This document shows positions 1-11,880 of a stretch of 64,000 nucleotides of DNA, piece after piece; position 1 is the stretch's first letter; each line of letters begins with the position of its first letter. The notes below the pieces were generated by a model. The model was not told the DNA's origin, made no database searches, and saw only the letters and a program-made list of their open reading frames with translations. Source of the stretch: Eumeta japonica (lineage: Eukaryota; Arthropoda; Insecta; Lepidoptera; Psychidae); NCBI GenBank assembly GCA_005406025.1, contig BGZK01001314.1:108057-172056 (forward strand). The letters are read 5' to 3'. The position numbers and the translations under genes are program-made.

Positions 1-1619
1 TGCCAGGTATTTATTTGGTTCTGACACAACATAAGGCCTGTAAGCGGTACGATATACGAAGTGGTTCCTGGTACAGAAATTAAAGAGAAGTAAATCAAAA
101 GTGGTCGACGCCGTGCAACCTCAGGCACGGCTTTTACTATCGGTATAAACAAAATTAATTTATCTTACATATCTACCATAATGTCTAAAAAGTAAATTTT
201 ATATTAAATACTAATAAAATATGAATCAACATTGAATTTTTGGTGTTTCAAATAATTAAAATGGTATGTAAAAAAGAGGTTGCGTGGAACGCCCTGCGTC
301 AGAAATGAAGCTTTTTAGGTTAGAGATCAGGATATTTGTAATTAAATTAATTAAATTAGATTTTTATATGGATTTAACGAATTAAAATGGCTATTTATTA
401 AATTCAATTTTCCTTCATTTTAATAATTATTCAAGTTCTATTAATACAGAATTTAGAACAGAAGTAATAGGTTTATGATAGTTAAAATTGTAACAAATAA
501 TTCCGATTGCAAATTTTCTAAATTACGAGTGAACTCTGCGTCTATAGTACTTCCTAATCTGGTTGTAGATTGAGTTCTGTCGGTGTTCAATTTCAATTTG
601 AATTTTTCATCCAAAATTGTATGTTAAAAGGATCGCCTTCTAATTAAAAGTTGATGTTGAAATCACCGCTCATAATCTTTGGGATTTTTCTTGTCGTTCC
701 CTGAAGGCTCGCATTCATTCTGCACTTGTTTTCTTCATTTCCCTTATCACAAAACAGATATTATGAACTAAGGAAAATGAACATATGTTTAATGCTCAAG
801 CGTCTACCGGTTCGTTATACTATATGCCAGTACAATATGATAGGCGCATGCGCATAAAGTGGCTCTTAAGTTACGCTTTAGTCACGCTTTTTCGTTCCCA
901 TCGAAAGAATTCACTACCGTAGCTACAAAAAAACAGAAAATAATAACTTAAATACGAATTACGGAAAATAAGAATAGGTCAATTTGGAATTCATCTTTCT
1001 TATCATCTATGAAGACCTATACCTATAAGTTTCCTTAATATATTATATTCTTAAGATATCAAGAGATTATCTAAGTTATCAATTCAGAAAACATTCGGGA
1101 TTGTATATTGATGTATTGTTTTTACGTACGTTTATTTTCTACTTACGTACTATTTTCTACTTTTGAGCATGCGTGAGTACTATTGCTTCAAGAAGTCATT
1201 TTGACTGACGTATCTCCATTAATTAATGATACCATAAGAAATCGTAAACGAGTTGGACAAGCGTCATTGTGGTTAGGAGTAGAAAACAAATATTTGTATA
1301 TACTAAATAAATTACGGATTTTGATATGATTTGGTACTTCGTGAGACATAGACTGAGTTTAGTTAGATGCGTACCTATTTCTTTCCGGTATGGGAATGAG
1401 AAATGACCGTTATGAAATGACTGGAATAATTGAAATCCATTACAACGTTCCAGGTGTCTTAATATATACTTATTCTAAAATTGTAGCGACCCCTAGCGAG
1501 CGTAATCGTCTGATATTTCGAGACTTATCAACTTGTCTGCTCTATTTTTTGAAGTGGACAGAACTGAGTGATGTATTTTATTATTACAGCCTACATAATT
1601 GAATATTTTATATTTCCAT
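1..1619. other. AT-rich noncoding stretch, nothing recognised
   Basis: Both strands have only short open frames with low-complexity, AT-driven translations. I see no repeat shared with the rest of the window, no RNA gene and no coding motif. It reads as ordinary intergenic or intronic DNA. Confidence 0.6.
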
Positions 1620-1990
1620 CGGCAAAAGGTGTTCTATTGCAAGCGGAATACAGTTCAATTAACATTGCTTACGCGTGAACGATCATAAATAATCGATTCA
1701 TTATACAGCTATTAAAACGCGCGCGGCGCTCGAACGATCGGCTATCCGTTAAAACCGTATCGTTATTAGTATCGATACTACAATATCGATGCGTAAACAA
1801 TCCGAAATGGCTCCATTGCGGGTTGAATTAAATTGCTGTTTAAAGTGCAACGAATCGTTTCCGGCACTAATTGGTAAGGACTTGTCGAATCCGCATATAT
1901 TTGTATACGGCCGATGACGTTGCATTTCGATTTTGTATTCACATACATTTCCGTTTAGTACTAGATTTGGATATATACAAGAAAATATAC
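1620..1990. promoter_or_regulatory. Less AT-rich block with three ATCGAT sites, one a perfect DREF-type TATCGATA
   Basis: Seen: ATCGAT at 1692-1697, 1771-1776 and 1785-1790. The middle one sits inside the exact octamer TATCGATA (1770-1777). A GC-rich patch (cgcgcgcggcgc) lies between the first two. A homeodomain-like word, actaattgg, follows near 1867-1875. Known: TATCGATA is the site of the insect factor DREF/BEAF, common in promoters and domain boundaries. Inferred: a small regulatory block. No transcript start or adjacent reading frame is visible, so promoter, boundary or enhancer cannot be separated. Confidence 0.3.
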
Positions 1991-2884
1991 CCCACAAATA
2001 TATAGCGACAATATAGACGAGAATGGTTAAAATACATAGATTTTAAAATAAATTTTTGATGAAGGACGAGAGGGGTTAAAATAAAATAATAAAAGACTAT
2101 GGTCTATAAAACCGAACGGGATCTTAGTTTGGTTAATTTTAATAACTTAAAAAGAAATTAAAAACAAGAACGCCATTAATGACAATATTATAAAAAAAAT
2201 ATTCATGTCAGTTTCGGCGCCCGAGGTATTTTACGGAATTTATCAAGAATATATTCCGTAAATAAAATATTTTAAATATATTCAATAGATCAATGGGGTA
2301 AACAAACACATCGCTTACAATACTGAAAGCATATACATACTTTAGTTTGTCTCTATTTTGTTAATTTGATAAAATATGTTGCAAGAAACTTAATTAAATA
2401 TGATAAATAACTTAAAACTTAATAAAATAGATAAAATATGTTGTAACAAAACTTTGAAACTCCAAAAGGCCACATTAAACGATCGGTGGCAATGGCAGTA
2501 ACGTGCAATAGCATATACAACGAAAGCGTGTCTTTTCTGCTTAAAAAATAAAACAACTGAAAATGAGTAATGGAAGAAATACAGACACGTGCAGTATGTT
2601 TGAAAATATTGCACGGAGGAACAACATAACGAACGATTTCACTTTTTCTTAACACTCGATTTGGCTCCCCACCTAAACTGTGCACGCTGACTATATACAA
2701 ATGTCGACTGTTAAGGAGTTAACCCAAAAAATAATTGGTTGTTTTGGACAAAGTATTGTAAACGTGTACGATCCGCTGTCTGTAAGGGGCGCACGGGGCT
2801 GAACTCTGGCAATTTAGTGGCGACAGTTTTTTTTATTTGAAATTAAATCGCAGTCGAGAAACACAATACCCTAAAAGCTTCACG
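1991..2884. other. AT-rich noncoding stretch, nothing recognised
   Basis: Overlapping minus-strand open frames near 2390-2700 translate to Phe/Tyr/Ser-rich sequence without family features and look like chance. No repeat or RNA gene was seen. Confidence 0.5.
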
Positions 2885-3080
2885 TGTTTTTAAGCTATTG
2901 CATAGCTTTTATCGCGGGCTTTAAGCGCGGCGACCGAATCAAGTAATTCCGTAACGAAAATAAAACCTAACACCCCCCACTCCGCCTGCCATGTAGCTGG
3001 CCGAGCATTCGCTTAACGTGTATGTATATGGTACGACAGTACGAAGCTCGCACGGATCGAGACGAGCTGCTCCGAAATTG
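2885..3080. other. GC-enriched island
   Basis: This roughly 200-bp patch is clearly richer in G+C and CpG than its surroundings (gcgggctttaagcgcggcga near 2913, then a C-run and acggatcgagacgagctgct). It contains no reading frame or repeat I recognise. It is one of a series of such islands in this window. Function is unknown; regulatory DNA is an inference. Confidence 0.35.
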
Positions 3081-3879
3081 GACGAATACGTAAGCAGCTA
3101 TTTGTGAGAAAGTATATAGGTGTATAGGTATCTATCATATTTTTATAGTGCCATACTCACCGCATATACTCCGTAAGTATACATGTAGGTATATATGTAT
3201 ACGTAGGTGTACCTATGTACAACAGTGAATAGCAGTTGCTGGTGAATAGCTATACGTGTAAAATTTGTGTATAAAATATTTTAAATATGAATAAACAAAG
3301 TGCATTTATTAACGAAGAAAGTGATGAAAAACTTGAATTAATATCAAAGAAAAAAATACTGCATAAATAAATAAATAATTATAATTGCATAAGTTGATAA
3401 AAAATGCTATGCAATAGCTTTTTTTTATTTAAATTAGAGCAAACGAACTATGTCTGTATTAGAATGAAAGCCATCGATCAAACGGTGAAATCGCCGTCTG
3501 CACTTCTACAATAGACTGTGAATGGACATAATACATAACCTTAAGATGTTCACACTTGGACTATTAGTGACTCTGGATATCGATCTAAATTTATTTGTTA
3601 AATCGCTAATCGCTCTTTAAATTCTAACAACACTGCAATGCATAAAATTATTTATTTTATTTTGTTGTTAATGCGTCAACGTATCCGCGTACAAAGCGAT
3701 TTTTCAGACAAAATTTTCTGCTTCGGCCAGTGATCGTTTTTTTTACTGCGCCGTAAATATTTACACGCAGTCCGTGTGTTTGTATTATTTATCTGTTTCG
3801 AATACGAAATTCTCGCATCCCTAAGGGTCTCTCCTGACATATCCGAATTTAACGATACGATCGGAAAATTCAGCGAAAA

Positions 3880-4160
3880 TTTTCTGCGAAAAGCAAAAAC
3901 CTATACCGCGTTCCGAAGGGGGGTCAGGTGTGATGGGGGCGTACCGCCGTACGGTAATTAGCGCGTTCCGGTACTCCGGAATTTACGGCCGGCAAAATTC
4001 CGGACCGTGTCATAGACGATAACCGGCCGGCCGATCGGCCGATAGACCGTAACTTCGGCCCTACCAACTTTGCGATTTACGACTTTTAGCGGGATGTCCG
4101 AAATCGGTGCAATTCCCTTTTCCCCGTGCGGATGTGTGGGGCGTTTATTTTTTATTTGCC
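3880..4160. other. GC-enriched island with CCGG-rich inverted words
   Basis: The patch is full of ccgg and cggcc words. A short inverted pair, ccggaattt and aaattccgg, near 3974-4002 could form a 9-bp stem, and an overlapping cggccggccgatcggccg tract lies near 4023-4040. A 69-codon open frame crosses it (4070-4279) but has no recognisable motif. It is not related to any repeat elsewhere in the window. It is possibly conserved regulatory DNA; the sequence alone does not decide. Confidence 0.35.
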
Positions 4161-6433
4161 GATACGTTCCGTCTCTGGACGACCTGTCAAATTTTACCGT
4201 TAACGCTTACGAATTTAATTCTTTTCTTTTGGTGCGACCTGCTGTTAAGAGTGTTTTCTATATTATGGAGGACCTTTAGGCAATTTTTACTTTTATATTG
4301 TTCGAAATCACCATACCTATACATTCACAAATTAAATGCCACGTATACTTATCCCAAAAACGAAAACCTTTCTTTTTTCAGTCAGACTAATTAGGAGAGC
4401 ATCAATATTTACACACGAAGTAAATTGCAAGATAGTTTATAGTACAAAATGTCTACATAATGTCATTTCATTTCGATTTTATTTTATGAATCAAATATCA
4501 TCGTTTATTTTTGTATGTAACAATCCATGATTCCACAAAACTATATTGTATTATTTATTGAATTTCTGCTCTTGTGATTGACGTCCCCAAAACGTAATCC
4601 CGTTATTTCGGACAATGGTTCCGTACATTTCGAAGCGCGAACCCCGAACTAAAAGGATGTTCCGGTGTCAATCACGGAATGCGCTGGGAAGGTCCCCACC
4701 TGTTTCTCGACAAGGGTTGAAACTCTCTATTTTGGTCGCCATTGCAAATATATAATTCTGTCGGATTTACGCGGGTGAACGCTTTGCGATCGGAGCGAAT
4801 GCATTTATTTGTGACCGAGTTATGTCGTAACTTCTGTAACTGAACGCGCATGCGCATGATCCAGATTTAAAAGTAGCATTTTTTTATTGTTCATCCTCCA
4901 CGTTGCGATTACTTCGCAAATTGCACGTAATGATAATAAAACCACCTGTCACATTATTGTAGATTAGGCGTTCCATATAGATTAATTCAAAATGGCGTCG
5001 CATCTTCGACGCAGCATTGTTAGCAAAATAGTAACTTTTGAGAAAAATTCAAATAATATGCATCGAACTCTTAATTTTTCTGCACAAAATACAGATAGTA
5101 GAATGCCTTCTAAGACTTCTCCCAGGTAAAGGGATAATTTGAATCCAAGTATTGAAAGTGCGACTTGTCTTCATTTATATGATAACTCGGTATACTACAA
5201 ATGCGTCACATGTTTTTAATTCTGACTTAACAATGTCGATTAGGCCGTTAGTGTGTGCACTAACGTATGACTAGTTTTGCACACATTATCTACCATTGGA
5301 TACCCAGATTTCGTTTATAAATTTCAACAAATATAAAAGTTGTCCTGACAGATAATCGAAGAAATGGATGATACGAAAGTTTTACAAGGGTAGAATTTTA
5401 TTGTTGATATTCGGGTTTTGTATTGTTTTGTTTCCAATTAAACATTATGTTTATAGACAGCGGACGCTGCTTGTAAAGTGTTTTTTAACTCCAAACATAA
5501 GCATATCATTTCTCCAAATCCAAAAAGGCTTTCAAGTACGGCGTAAATTATAGAATTCAATGCGTTTCTAGTTCAGTGGAATCCATTTAGTTTTTTTGAA
5601 GCGTTTATTTAACTTCATACTACCGTTATCAAATGTTACATACTTTTACTAATGTTCCTGTGTTCTATTTACCTACTATTTTACATACAAAATACATACG
5701 ATTTCTATGCGATAATCCGATGGCCTACACTTGTCGCTGCAGCTGGAATCAGGCTTTGAAAAGAAAATCATTAAACTTTTGACTGCATCAGATTAAAGTT
5801 TTGTATACTCGTTCAATTTTAGCAGCGAAATATAAGGTTGTACATCAACTGGCATAAGGGTTAAACAGTGTCGATTTTCATATGCGTGTGCGCATCGAGT
5901 TCTGACGACGTAACACGACTTCAGCCATGCCATGATAACGCCAGGATCGCCCACTTAGCAGCTAGCACTTTGACGACTGACAGTATGTATTTCACATCTC
6001 CATACACATGGTGAATACGGCAAAAATTATTTCTAAAAGGTCTTTAATAGTTATACTATGGACTTACAACACATTCAGTAAAATAGATAAATTAATAGGA
6101 TCCAGTAATAGCCATTTTTAAAAGCATTGTTAAAAACAGTTTTTCTATGTGTTTCATTTTTTAGAGATTTTAAAATATACCATACCTTTTGACAAAGAAT
6201 TTATAGTGAGCGTATACTACAACATATAGTATTTAAATTACTGTATATGTTTTAATGAAATATAAAATAAAGATAAAACAATAGGGTAAAGTACATCGTG
6301 TTGATCAGCTTATTTGTATTTGTTTGCACATAGTAGTGTCCGAGAGAGATAGATAAGTACTAAATTCGTAAACCTGGAAATTTATTATCGACATAAATTT
6401 TGGATACATTTCTTTAGCTTTTAATCAAATCGA
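4161..6433. other. AT-rich noncoding stretch
   Basis: Nothing is recognised except scattered words. A YY1-like aaaatggcgtcgc lies near 4990, and a small hairpin (cgttagtg/cactaacg, 4-base loop) near 5250. Open frames of about 60 codons at 4672-4857 and 5368-5553 show no family features. Confidence 0.5.
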
Positions 6434-6730
6434 ATCAAATAAAAAAATATCTTTATTTCGTAGGTAATTAAATTACACTTGAAATACGTCATTAATAATT
6501 TTTTTTCGACATTACCTTTATTATTACATTAAGAATGGGCAAGAAACTCAAGGTTTGCTCTTTTTACTCATTAATACAAAGAATTTAGTAATTAATCATT
6601 TAGTCGACGTTTAAAAATAATAAACTAAAGGGTTAGCTATATATTTTTCAACAATACCCATGTTACATTAGAATGAAGAAACTCAAGGCATTAAGCAAAC
6701 GATTTAGTAATAATCATAGTCGACGTTTTA
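6434..6730 (-). mobile_element. 3' untranslated fragment of the Jockey/CR1-like LINE also found at 51.6 kb
   Basis: The plus-strand sequence from about 6434 matches 51574-51770 over about 200 bp: aatatctttat, cgtaggtaat, attacactt, a cgtcat word, a cgacatta word, gggcaagaaac, aaggtttgctctttt, actcatt and aatttagtaat occur in the same order. At 51.6 kb this block directly follows the stop codon of a reverse transcriptase tail on the minus strand, so here it is the same family's 3' end in the same orientation, cut off from any coding part. A shorter second copy of its inner edge (aagaaactcaagg ... tagtcgacgttt) lies at about 6674-6730, some 135 bp downstream, giving a partial tandem duplication. 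Confidence 0.65.
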
Positions 6731-7302
6731 ATAATCTGTCCCATTTCAGTGAACACATGTATTTCTAACGAGAAAATTGACATGTATTTATAATAACTAT
6801 ATTGTGTGCTTCAACTCATAAATCACACAGGTTATATTCTAGGATTTCTTGTTTAGCAACCGCTAGCTGTCAAACTTAAAACCTGAACCCGTCAAAATAC
6901 CTTGTTTTAACTTCTCAATTGGCAGTCGACTAAGATAATCTTAGAAATTTTGTCATTTGCGACATTAAATTTTATGTCACGAATATCAATATCTATAAAA
7001 TTACCGTTCTTATGACGTGTTTAATTTTTAACTTTAACAGTTAACAGTTAATTATGGCAAACGAGAATTTGCATCACACCGCCGATACTGTTTAAATCCT
7101 GGATTGAAAACCACGGTGTCGATTCCGGTTGGTGACAATTTGATCCGCTTTAAAGGCACAGACAATCATGTATGGAGAACGAGAGAGTACACGACCAATA
7201 GGCCTGGGAAACGTGGACTCAAATTTCACGTTTACAATTTCGAACATGTGTTAATGTTCACCAATTCAACAAAAGTAGATAAAATGTGCTAGGTTTTAAA
7301 AT
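6731..7302. other. Unassigned AT-rich sequence
   Basis: No coding, RNA or repeat signal. A 62-codon open frame (7104-7292) has no recognised features and ends just before the minisatellite. Confidence 0.45.
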
Positions 7303-7430
7303 GTTCTGACATAAACCTCGCATGTGATATGCACGTCCTGACATAAGTCTTGTATATAATGTGAATATCCTGACATTAGCCTTGTACATAACATGTAAGC
7401 CCTGGCATAAAGCCTCCTTACAAAACCTTC
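7303..7430. repeat. 32-bp minisatellite, about four degenerate units
   Basis: Units start at 7303, 7335, 7367 and 7399, exactly 32 bp apart. Each opens with a variant of 'cctgacataa' (ttctgacataa, tcctgacataa, tcctgacatta, ccctggcataa) followed by a cttg/cctcg word and a tgta/catgt word. The third-unit spacing is intact and the fourth is partly decayed. It is a local tandem expansion with no coding potential. Units differ by roughly 20-35%, so it is old. Confidence 0.75.
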
Positions 7431-7880
7431 TATTCTTTATGTGTAATTTACATTACTCCGACGTGTCAACGTGGCACAATCAATAGACGGCCCCAAGCGT
7501 TTCTATGCTTGAAAGAGCGTATAATAATTACATAAGTTTTTTTATGTTAATTTCAATGTTGCCGTATAATGACATATGAAATCATATTTTATATAATAGC
7601 TCATAATTGGTAATTTTTAAACTATCATTTTTTTGTGACAATATCTATAATGAAAAATAAATAGTATTTTAAAAATGCAATTATACAACCCTACCTCAAT
7701 TTCTCCGTGAATAATTTGTGATAAAACACTATTTTTAAGAACAAATTTCTACTCTTAATCATTCCACCATAATATTGATCTTTCCTTCCTTAAATTTTCT
7801 TTCGAATCGTCCACAACAACCAACCTTACCAACATGCTTTAGAGGATTTACAATTCTCAAATAAATACTTCACAGTAATC
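7431..7880. other. AT-rich noncoding stretch, nothing recognised
   Basis: I see no repeat, RNA gene or coding signal. Open frames are shorter than 60 codons. Confidence 0.5.
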
Positions 7881-7884
7881 TTGA

Positions 7885-8710
7885 GGACCGCTATAGAGTA
7901 CATTTTGGCTGTCTGTCTATTTATCTGTTTTATGGTTCAACAATGACAACTTATTTTGCAACATTTTGTATATTGATAAAATTAATCGTCGCGTAAAATA
8001 GAAGCTGTCGTCTGTCTATATCTCTGTTTATTTATTTGTCTTTTCATAACTCAGCAGTGGCTTAACCGTGTTTGATGAAATAAACTATTAGGCCTGATCA
8101 TCCTTATGGCATAAAATACTATATTATCGTTTGTCTATGTGTTTTCCTCTTTGTCTTTTTATAACTCGACAATGATTAGAAAGTTTTAATGGCATTTGGT
8201 ATATTACTGAAACATGTTTCAAATGGAAACTACCGTTCGTCTTTCTGTTTATCTTCTTATAATTATATAACGGCTTAAGCAATGTTAATGAAATTTACTA
8301 CACTAGCAGAAATTCTTCTCAATAAAATACCAGCTATATATTATGACAATAAACTGCAAGTGGTCGAAGACATTTGTTTTATAATTTGTTATTTATATGT
8401 TGTTGGTGATGTTTATTTGTTTGCTTTGCTTGAAGAAGGAAAGGAGAAGGAGATGGAGATGTAGACATGAAGCGAGCATGCGAAGGAAAAAGAGGGAGAT
8501 ATTTATTGCTAGTGAGAGTGAAAGGAAAGCTACGGTAGGAGAGAGAGAGAGAGTAAAATGCGAAGAAAAGGGATAAAGATCGAAATCGGAAAAAGGATCT
8601 AGATAGGGATCGATACCTAATAAAACTACGATCGAATTTACGATCAAGATTTAAATAAAGATCAAAATATCGGTGAAGATTTGTTTATCACGCTGGCGGA
8701 GCCAAGGTCT
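7885..8710 (+). mobile_element. Degenerate CTGT-rich tandem array with GA-rich tail (interspersed repeat)
   Basis: Four diverged units of about 100-120 bp occur between 7910 and 8330. Each begins with a run of ctgtctgtctat-like words and continues with a variant of 'cataactcaacaatggcttaac' and 'tgatgaaattt'. A GA-rich segment follows (about 8430-8590, with gagagagagagag at 8540-8555). It ends near 8690 with a 'ggcggagcc' word. The same order, CTGT array then purine-rich tail then a gcgaagc-like end, occurs at 25299-26134, so these are two copies of one repeat family. I recall such repeats as very common in moths and butterflies. Its class (SINE, LINE-derived or Helitron-like) cannot be settled here. 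Confidence 0.6.
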
Positions 8711-10029
8711 AAAAATGACAGTACTAGTCATAGGTAACTCAATCATTGATGAAAAGAAAAAAAAAATTATTTCAAATGCAAAAATAAATACTAAGGGCCA
8801 TTAAATATATATATATATAACGACAATTAAATAAAATTAAATGCCGAATCATGAGCACGGTACCGCCCGCGCCGGCGCGCGCCGTCGCCGCGCGGCACGT
8901 AGCGCACATAACCTCACCGTAGACAGGTTTTCGTAGTTGTCCCTTATAGTTGTTCTCTTGTTCTTCTTATCACAGCAACTTTATAGTCAAAGTTACGGTC
9001 CTTAAACCACTATTGTAATTTATGAACTCCGATTATGTTATGTAAATTATATACTTGTGATGTGGAGAAAGTGAAGTAAATTAAAATTATGAATTTTTTC
9101 TTGTGTCTGTGCCTGGATACTTGGTGTATTCTCAATATAGATGTAATGGAGATATTTTTTATAGTCCCTTTCTATTTTTTCCTTTATCTTTGATTTATCT
9201 CTCTAACCCTTAAATGTAAGAAAAAAAAGCTTTACTAAAAATAATCTCGTCGTTAGAATATATGTATATACATACCTACATGCATATACATGTTTACCAT
9301 AAGCATTATACATGAAGACAAAGAGAACATATTTATTACTTTTAAATATATCACTGTTTCATACTAATAACATACTGAATTTGCATAGAAGAAGTAAGAG
9401 AATAGTCGTTTGATACAGAAATTACTATATTCATTAATGAAATATGTGAAGCGATTAGATATTATAACAAATTTAAAAAGGAATTTAAAATCGGTTAAAA
9501 AGTAACCCGGAAATAATAAATTCTCTGCAAGCTCTTTTTTGCAAAGCCGAGTTTATCATGTTTTATATAATTTGATTGAAACTTGAACTATGATTATATG
9601 ACTATGACTATTAATTTATTGAATAAAAAAACTGTATTACAATAATTAGAATAAAATATTTAATCACCCTATTATATATGATATTTAATTTCTTTGTCCC
9701 AATTTGTAACTGAATCTGAGTAGTCGGGTTGTGCTCTTGATAAAATATGGAGTATTTAACTTTTTGACAATCTCCTCTTGTTGTGGAAACCTGTGAAGTA
9801 TGCGTAAATATATGTATGTACAAAACATCTTCATACATAAAAAGATAACGTCTTCGCTCATTCACATCAAATTTCAGTTCTACAAATACCTACAGTTTTA
9901 AATTTTGTTTTAAAGTCCTTCTAATGTAATTTATACGTCTCGCAGTCTTTTATAGGAACATGGAAGAAATCAGAGTATTGTACTTTAACAGGACCACCTT
10001 CGGACGTAGACTATAAAGAGATTTTAGTA
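8711..10029. other. AT-rich stretch with a short GC-rich patch at 8855-8905
   Basis: The patch at about 8858-8905 (cgcccgcgccggcgcgcgcc and cgcgcggcac words) is the sharpest base-composition spike in this part. The flanks are AT-rich, with tatg/tatata simple sequence near 8805-8820 and 9260-9290. No gene is recognised. Confidence 0.45.
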
Positions 10030-10330
10030 GAGTTCCAGGTGTCAGTACCCGAAGCCGAGATCGGCATTCGTATCGGGACTGATAATTTTTCATCTCCACG
10101 TGGCGGCGCCGACCGCTACTGGTGTGACTTTTGCTATGAGTTTCGTTGGAAAGTTTTCATCGCAAACGTTCAAACGGATAAAAACGATCCCTCGACGGAT
10201 TTTATCTGGTCACCCATACAAATAAGTTCGGCGGTTTAGGGGAGTCCCCCGCAATATGTAGATCGGGCCTCGAACCCGGGCCTGCTGCACGGCGCCGTGG
10301 GCGGCGGCCCCTCGAGGTTAGATGGCACGA
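10030..10330. other. GC-enriched island
   Basis: About 300 bp of markedly higher GC content with cggcggc and ggcgccgtgggcggcggccc words. Open frames of 66 codons (plus, 10039-10239) and 68 codons (minus, 10202-10408) overlap it but look like by-products of composition. The minus strand carries ggttcgaggcc (about 10268-10280), which fits a tRNA B-box, but no A-box or cloverleaf can be built. The island is unrelated to other repeats in the window. Confidence 0.35.
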
Positions 10331-11599
10331 TAGGCTGCTGATATATGATGCCGTAAATATCGAGTTTCGTAAAATTGAGCACGATTTGAGAATTTTAATC
10401 GACATCAAAGTTTGTTATAGTCATAATAATCTAATTATAATGTTGGAGTCTCATCCTATATTCAGATTAAAATGGCTATTATATTTGTCTGAAATCTGAA
10501 TTAATGTTAATTATATAAATTTACATAACTATTCTTAACACATACGTATAATTATAGGAATTTAATATTTACAAATTAATAATTGTACAGATTTAAATAA
10601 TTATCAATTCCAAAAATATAAATCATTATCCTTATATAAATAAGCCTTTTACGAAATATGGACGTCTTTAAAATCGCTCTTTCATTACATTCGAAATTGC
10701 GCCAAGTGTTTGACTAAAAGCTCCGTTAGGATACATCTACCACGCGAGCGTTCGAAATATTCCTGCTTGTCCTGATTCGATTTTAAGGCATTTCATTATA
10801 ATTTTCGAGCTATAATATTTTCTATGTGAATTTTGCAAATTTTTTCCCCAATACGTTTGCATCTCGCAATCGAAGTCTTACCGCCGATTCAAGTCGTCTC
10901 CCTTTTTCTTTTACTCTGTTTTTCATATCGATGCAATTTTTTAAACTTATAAATTTTATGTCTGTCATTATACAAACTAACAGAGAAAAATAATGAAAAA
11001 TTCATATTGTGCGACATGTTCGAGAGAGTTTAGCATGAAAAATTTGTTATCAAATTTAAATTTCCATTTTGTTATTATTGTTTTTTATTATTTTAATTAT
11101 ACAGAACATGTATATTTTTTCCTTTTCTGTCGCATTCATTTTCACATCATTATCAAAATTAATTTAATTTTTATTCAAATTCCCTGTTTATTTCATACCG
11201 TGTACTTTACCATTTTTATTTTTTCTCAACACATGCCAAAATGCTGTAGTCTGTGAGTTCCAACCAGATACTCAAATTTTCTTAATCGATTACCTCCTCA
11301 CATACCCGAACCGTCCTAGTCTGTGTCTTTTCACTATATTTTCAAAGCACACTAATCTATAACTTCGTAACTTATTCATCAACGGAGCCACTCTGTAACA
11401 TCCCTATTTGTCGCTTTATGTATTCACGTGGTTCCATAAGTTCATCCATTTAGAAAATTTATAAAAATGGAAACCATAATTATTTGTACCAAAATATACA
11501 ACAAGCATGGCGATAGGAATTTTGTAAATTATTGTTAAAATATGTTGTTTTAATTGAGCAAGTAATATCTACTTTTTAACATTAGCAAATTCTCATTCT
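10331..11599. other. AT-rich noncoding stretch, nothing recognised
   Basis: An 87-codon open frame (10993-11256) is Phe/Ile/His-rich, T-driven, and has no signal or domain that I trust. No repeats shared with other parts of the window. Confidence 0.5.
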
Positions 11600-11880
11600 C
11601 GGAGTTTTATTCTTGATGGAAGAAGAAACGATCTATCGGCGCTTAAGGCTCCATGGCTTAAACAATAATAGACAAGGAATTGTCGCCGAACGAGCGATAG
11701 GCGAACGATGGGCGCGCGCGCCAGTTCTATTTCGAAGACGCCCCTCGCTCGTAAAGCTTATAAATAATAAACACGCCGAGAATATAAAGCCCTAACCGGG
11801 GCTGCGTTGGCTAAGGGCGGGGACCGGCGCGTGGGCGGGCGCGGGGTCGGCGGCGGGGTACCGCTACTGCAGATGGAATT
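11600..11880. other. GC-enriched island with SOX-like and Cdx/AbdB-like words
   Basis: Two GC-rich parts (about 11690-11755 with a gggcgcgcgcgcc tract, and 11800-11865 with repeated gggcg words) flank an AT-rich core containing cttataaataataaac. The word aacaataat lies just upstream (about 11660). Nothing here resembles a transposable element or coding exon. A cis-regulatory module is the simplest inference; there is no direct proof. Confidence 0.35.

Noticed and set aside
10268..10280. Minus-strand ggttcgaggcc resembling a tRNA B-box
   Set aside because: No A-box at the right distance, no acceptor or anticodon stem can be drawn, and no discriminator/T-run. Probably a GC-rich coincidence.
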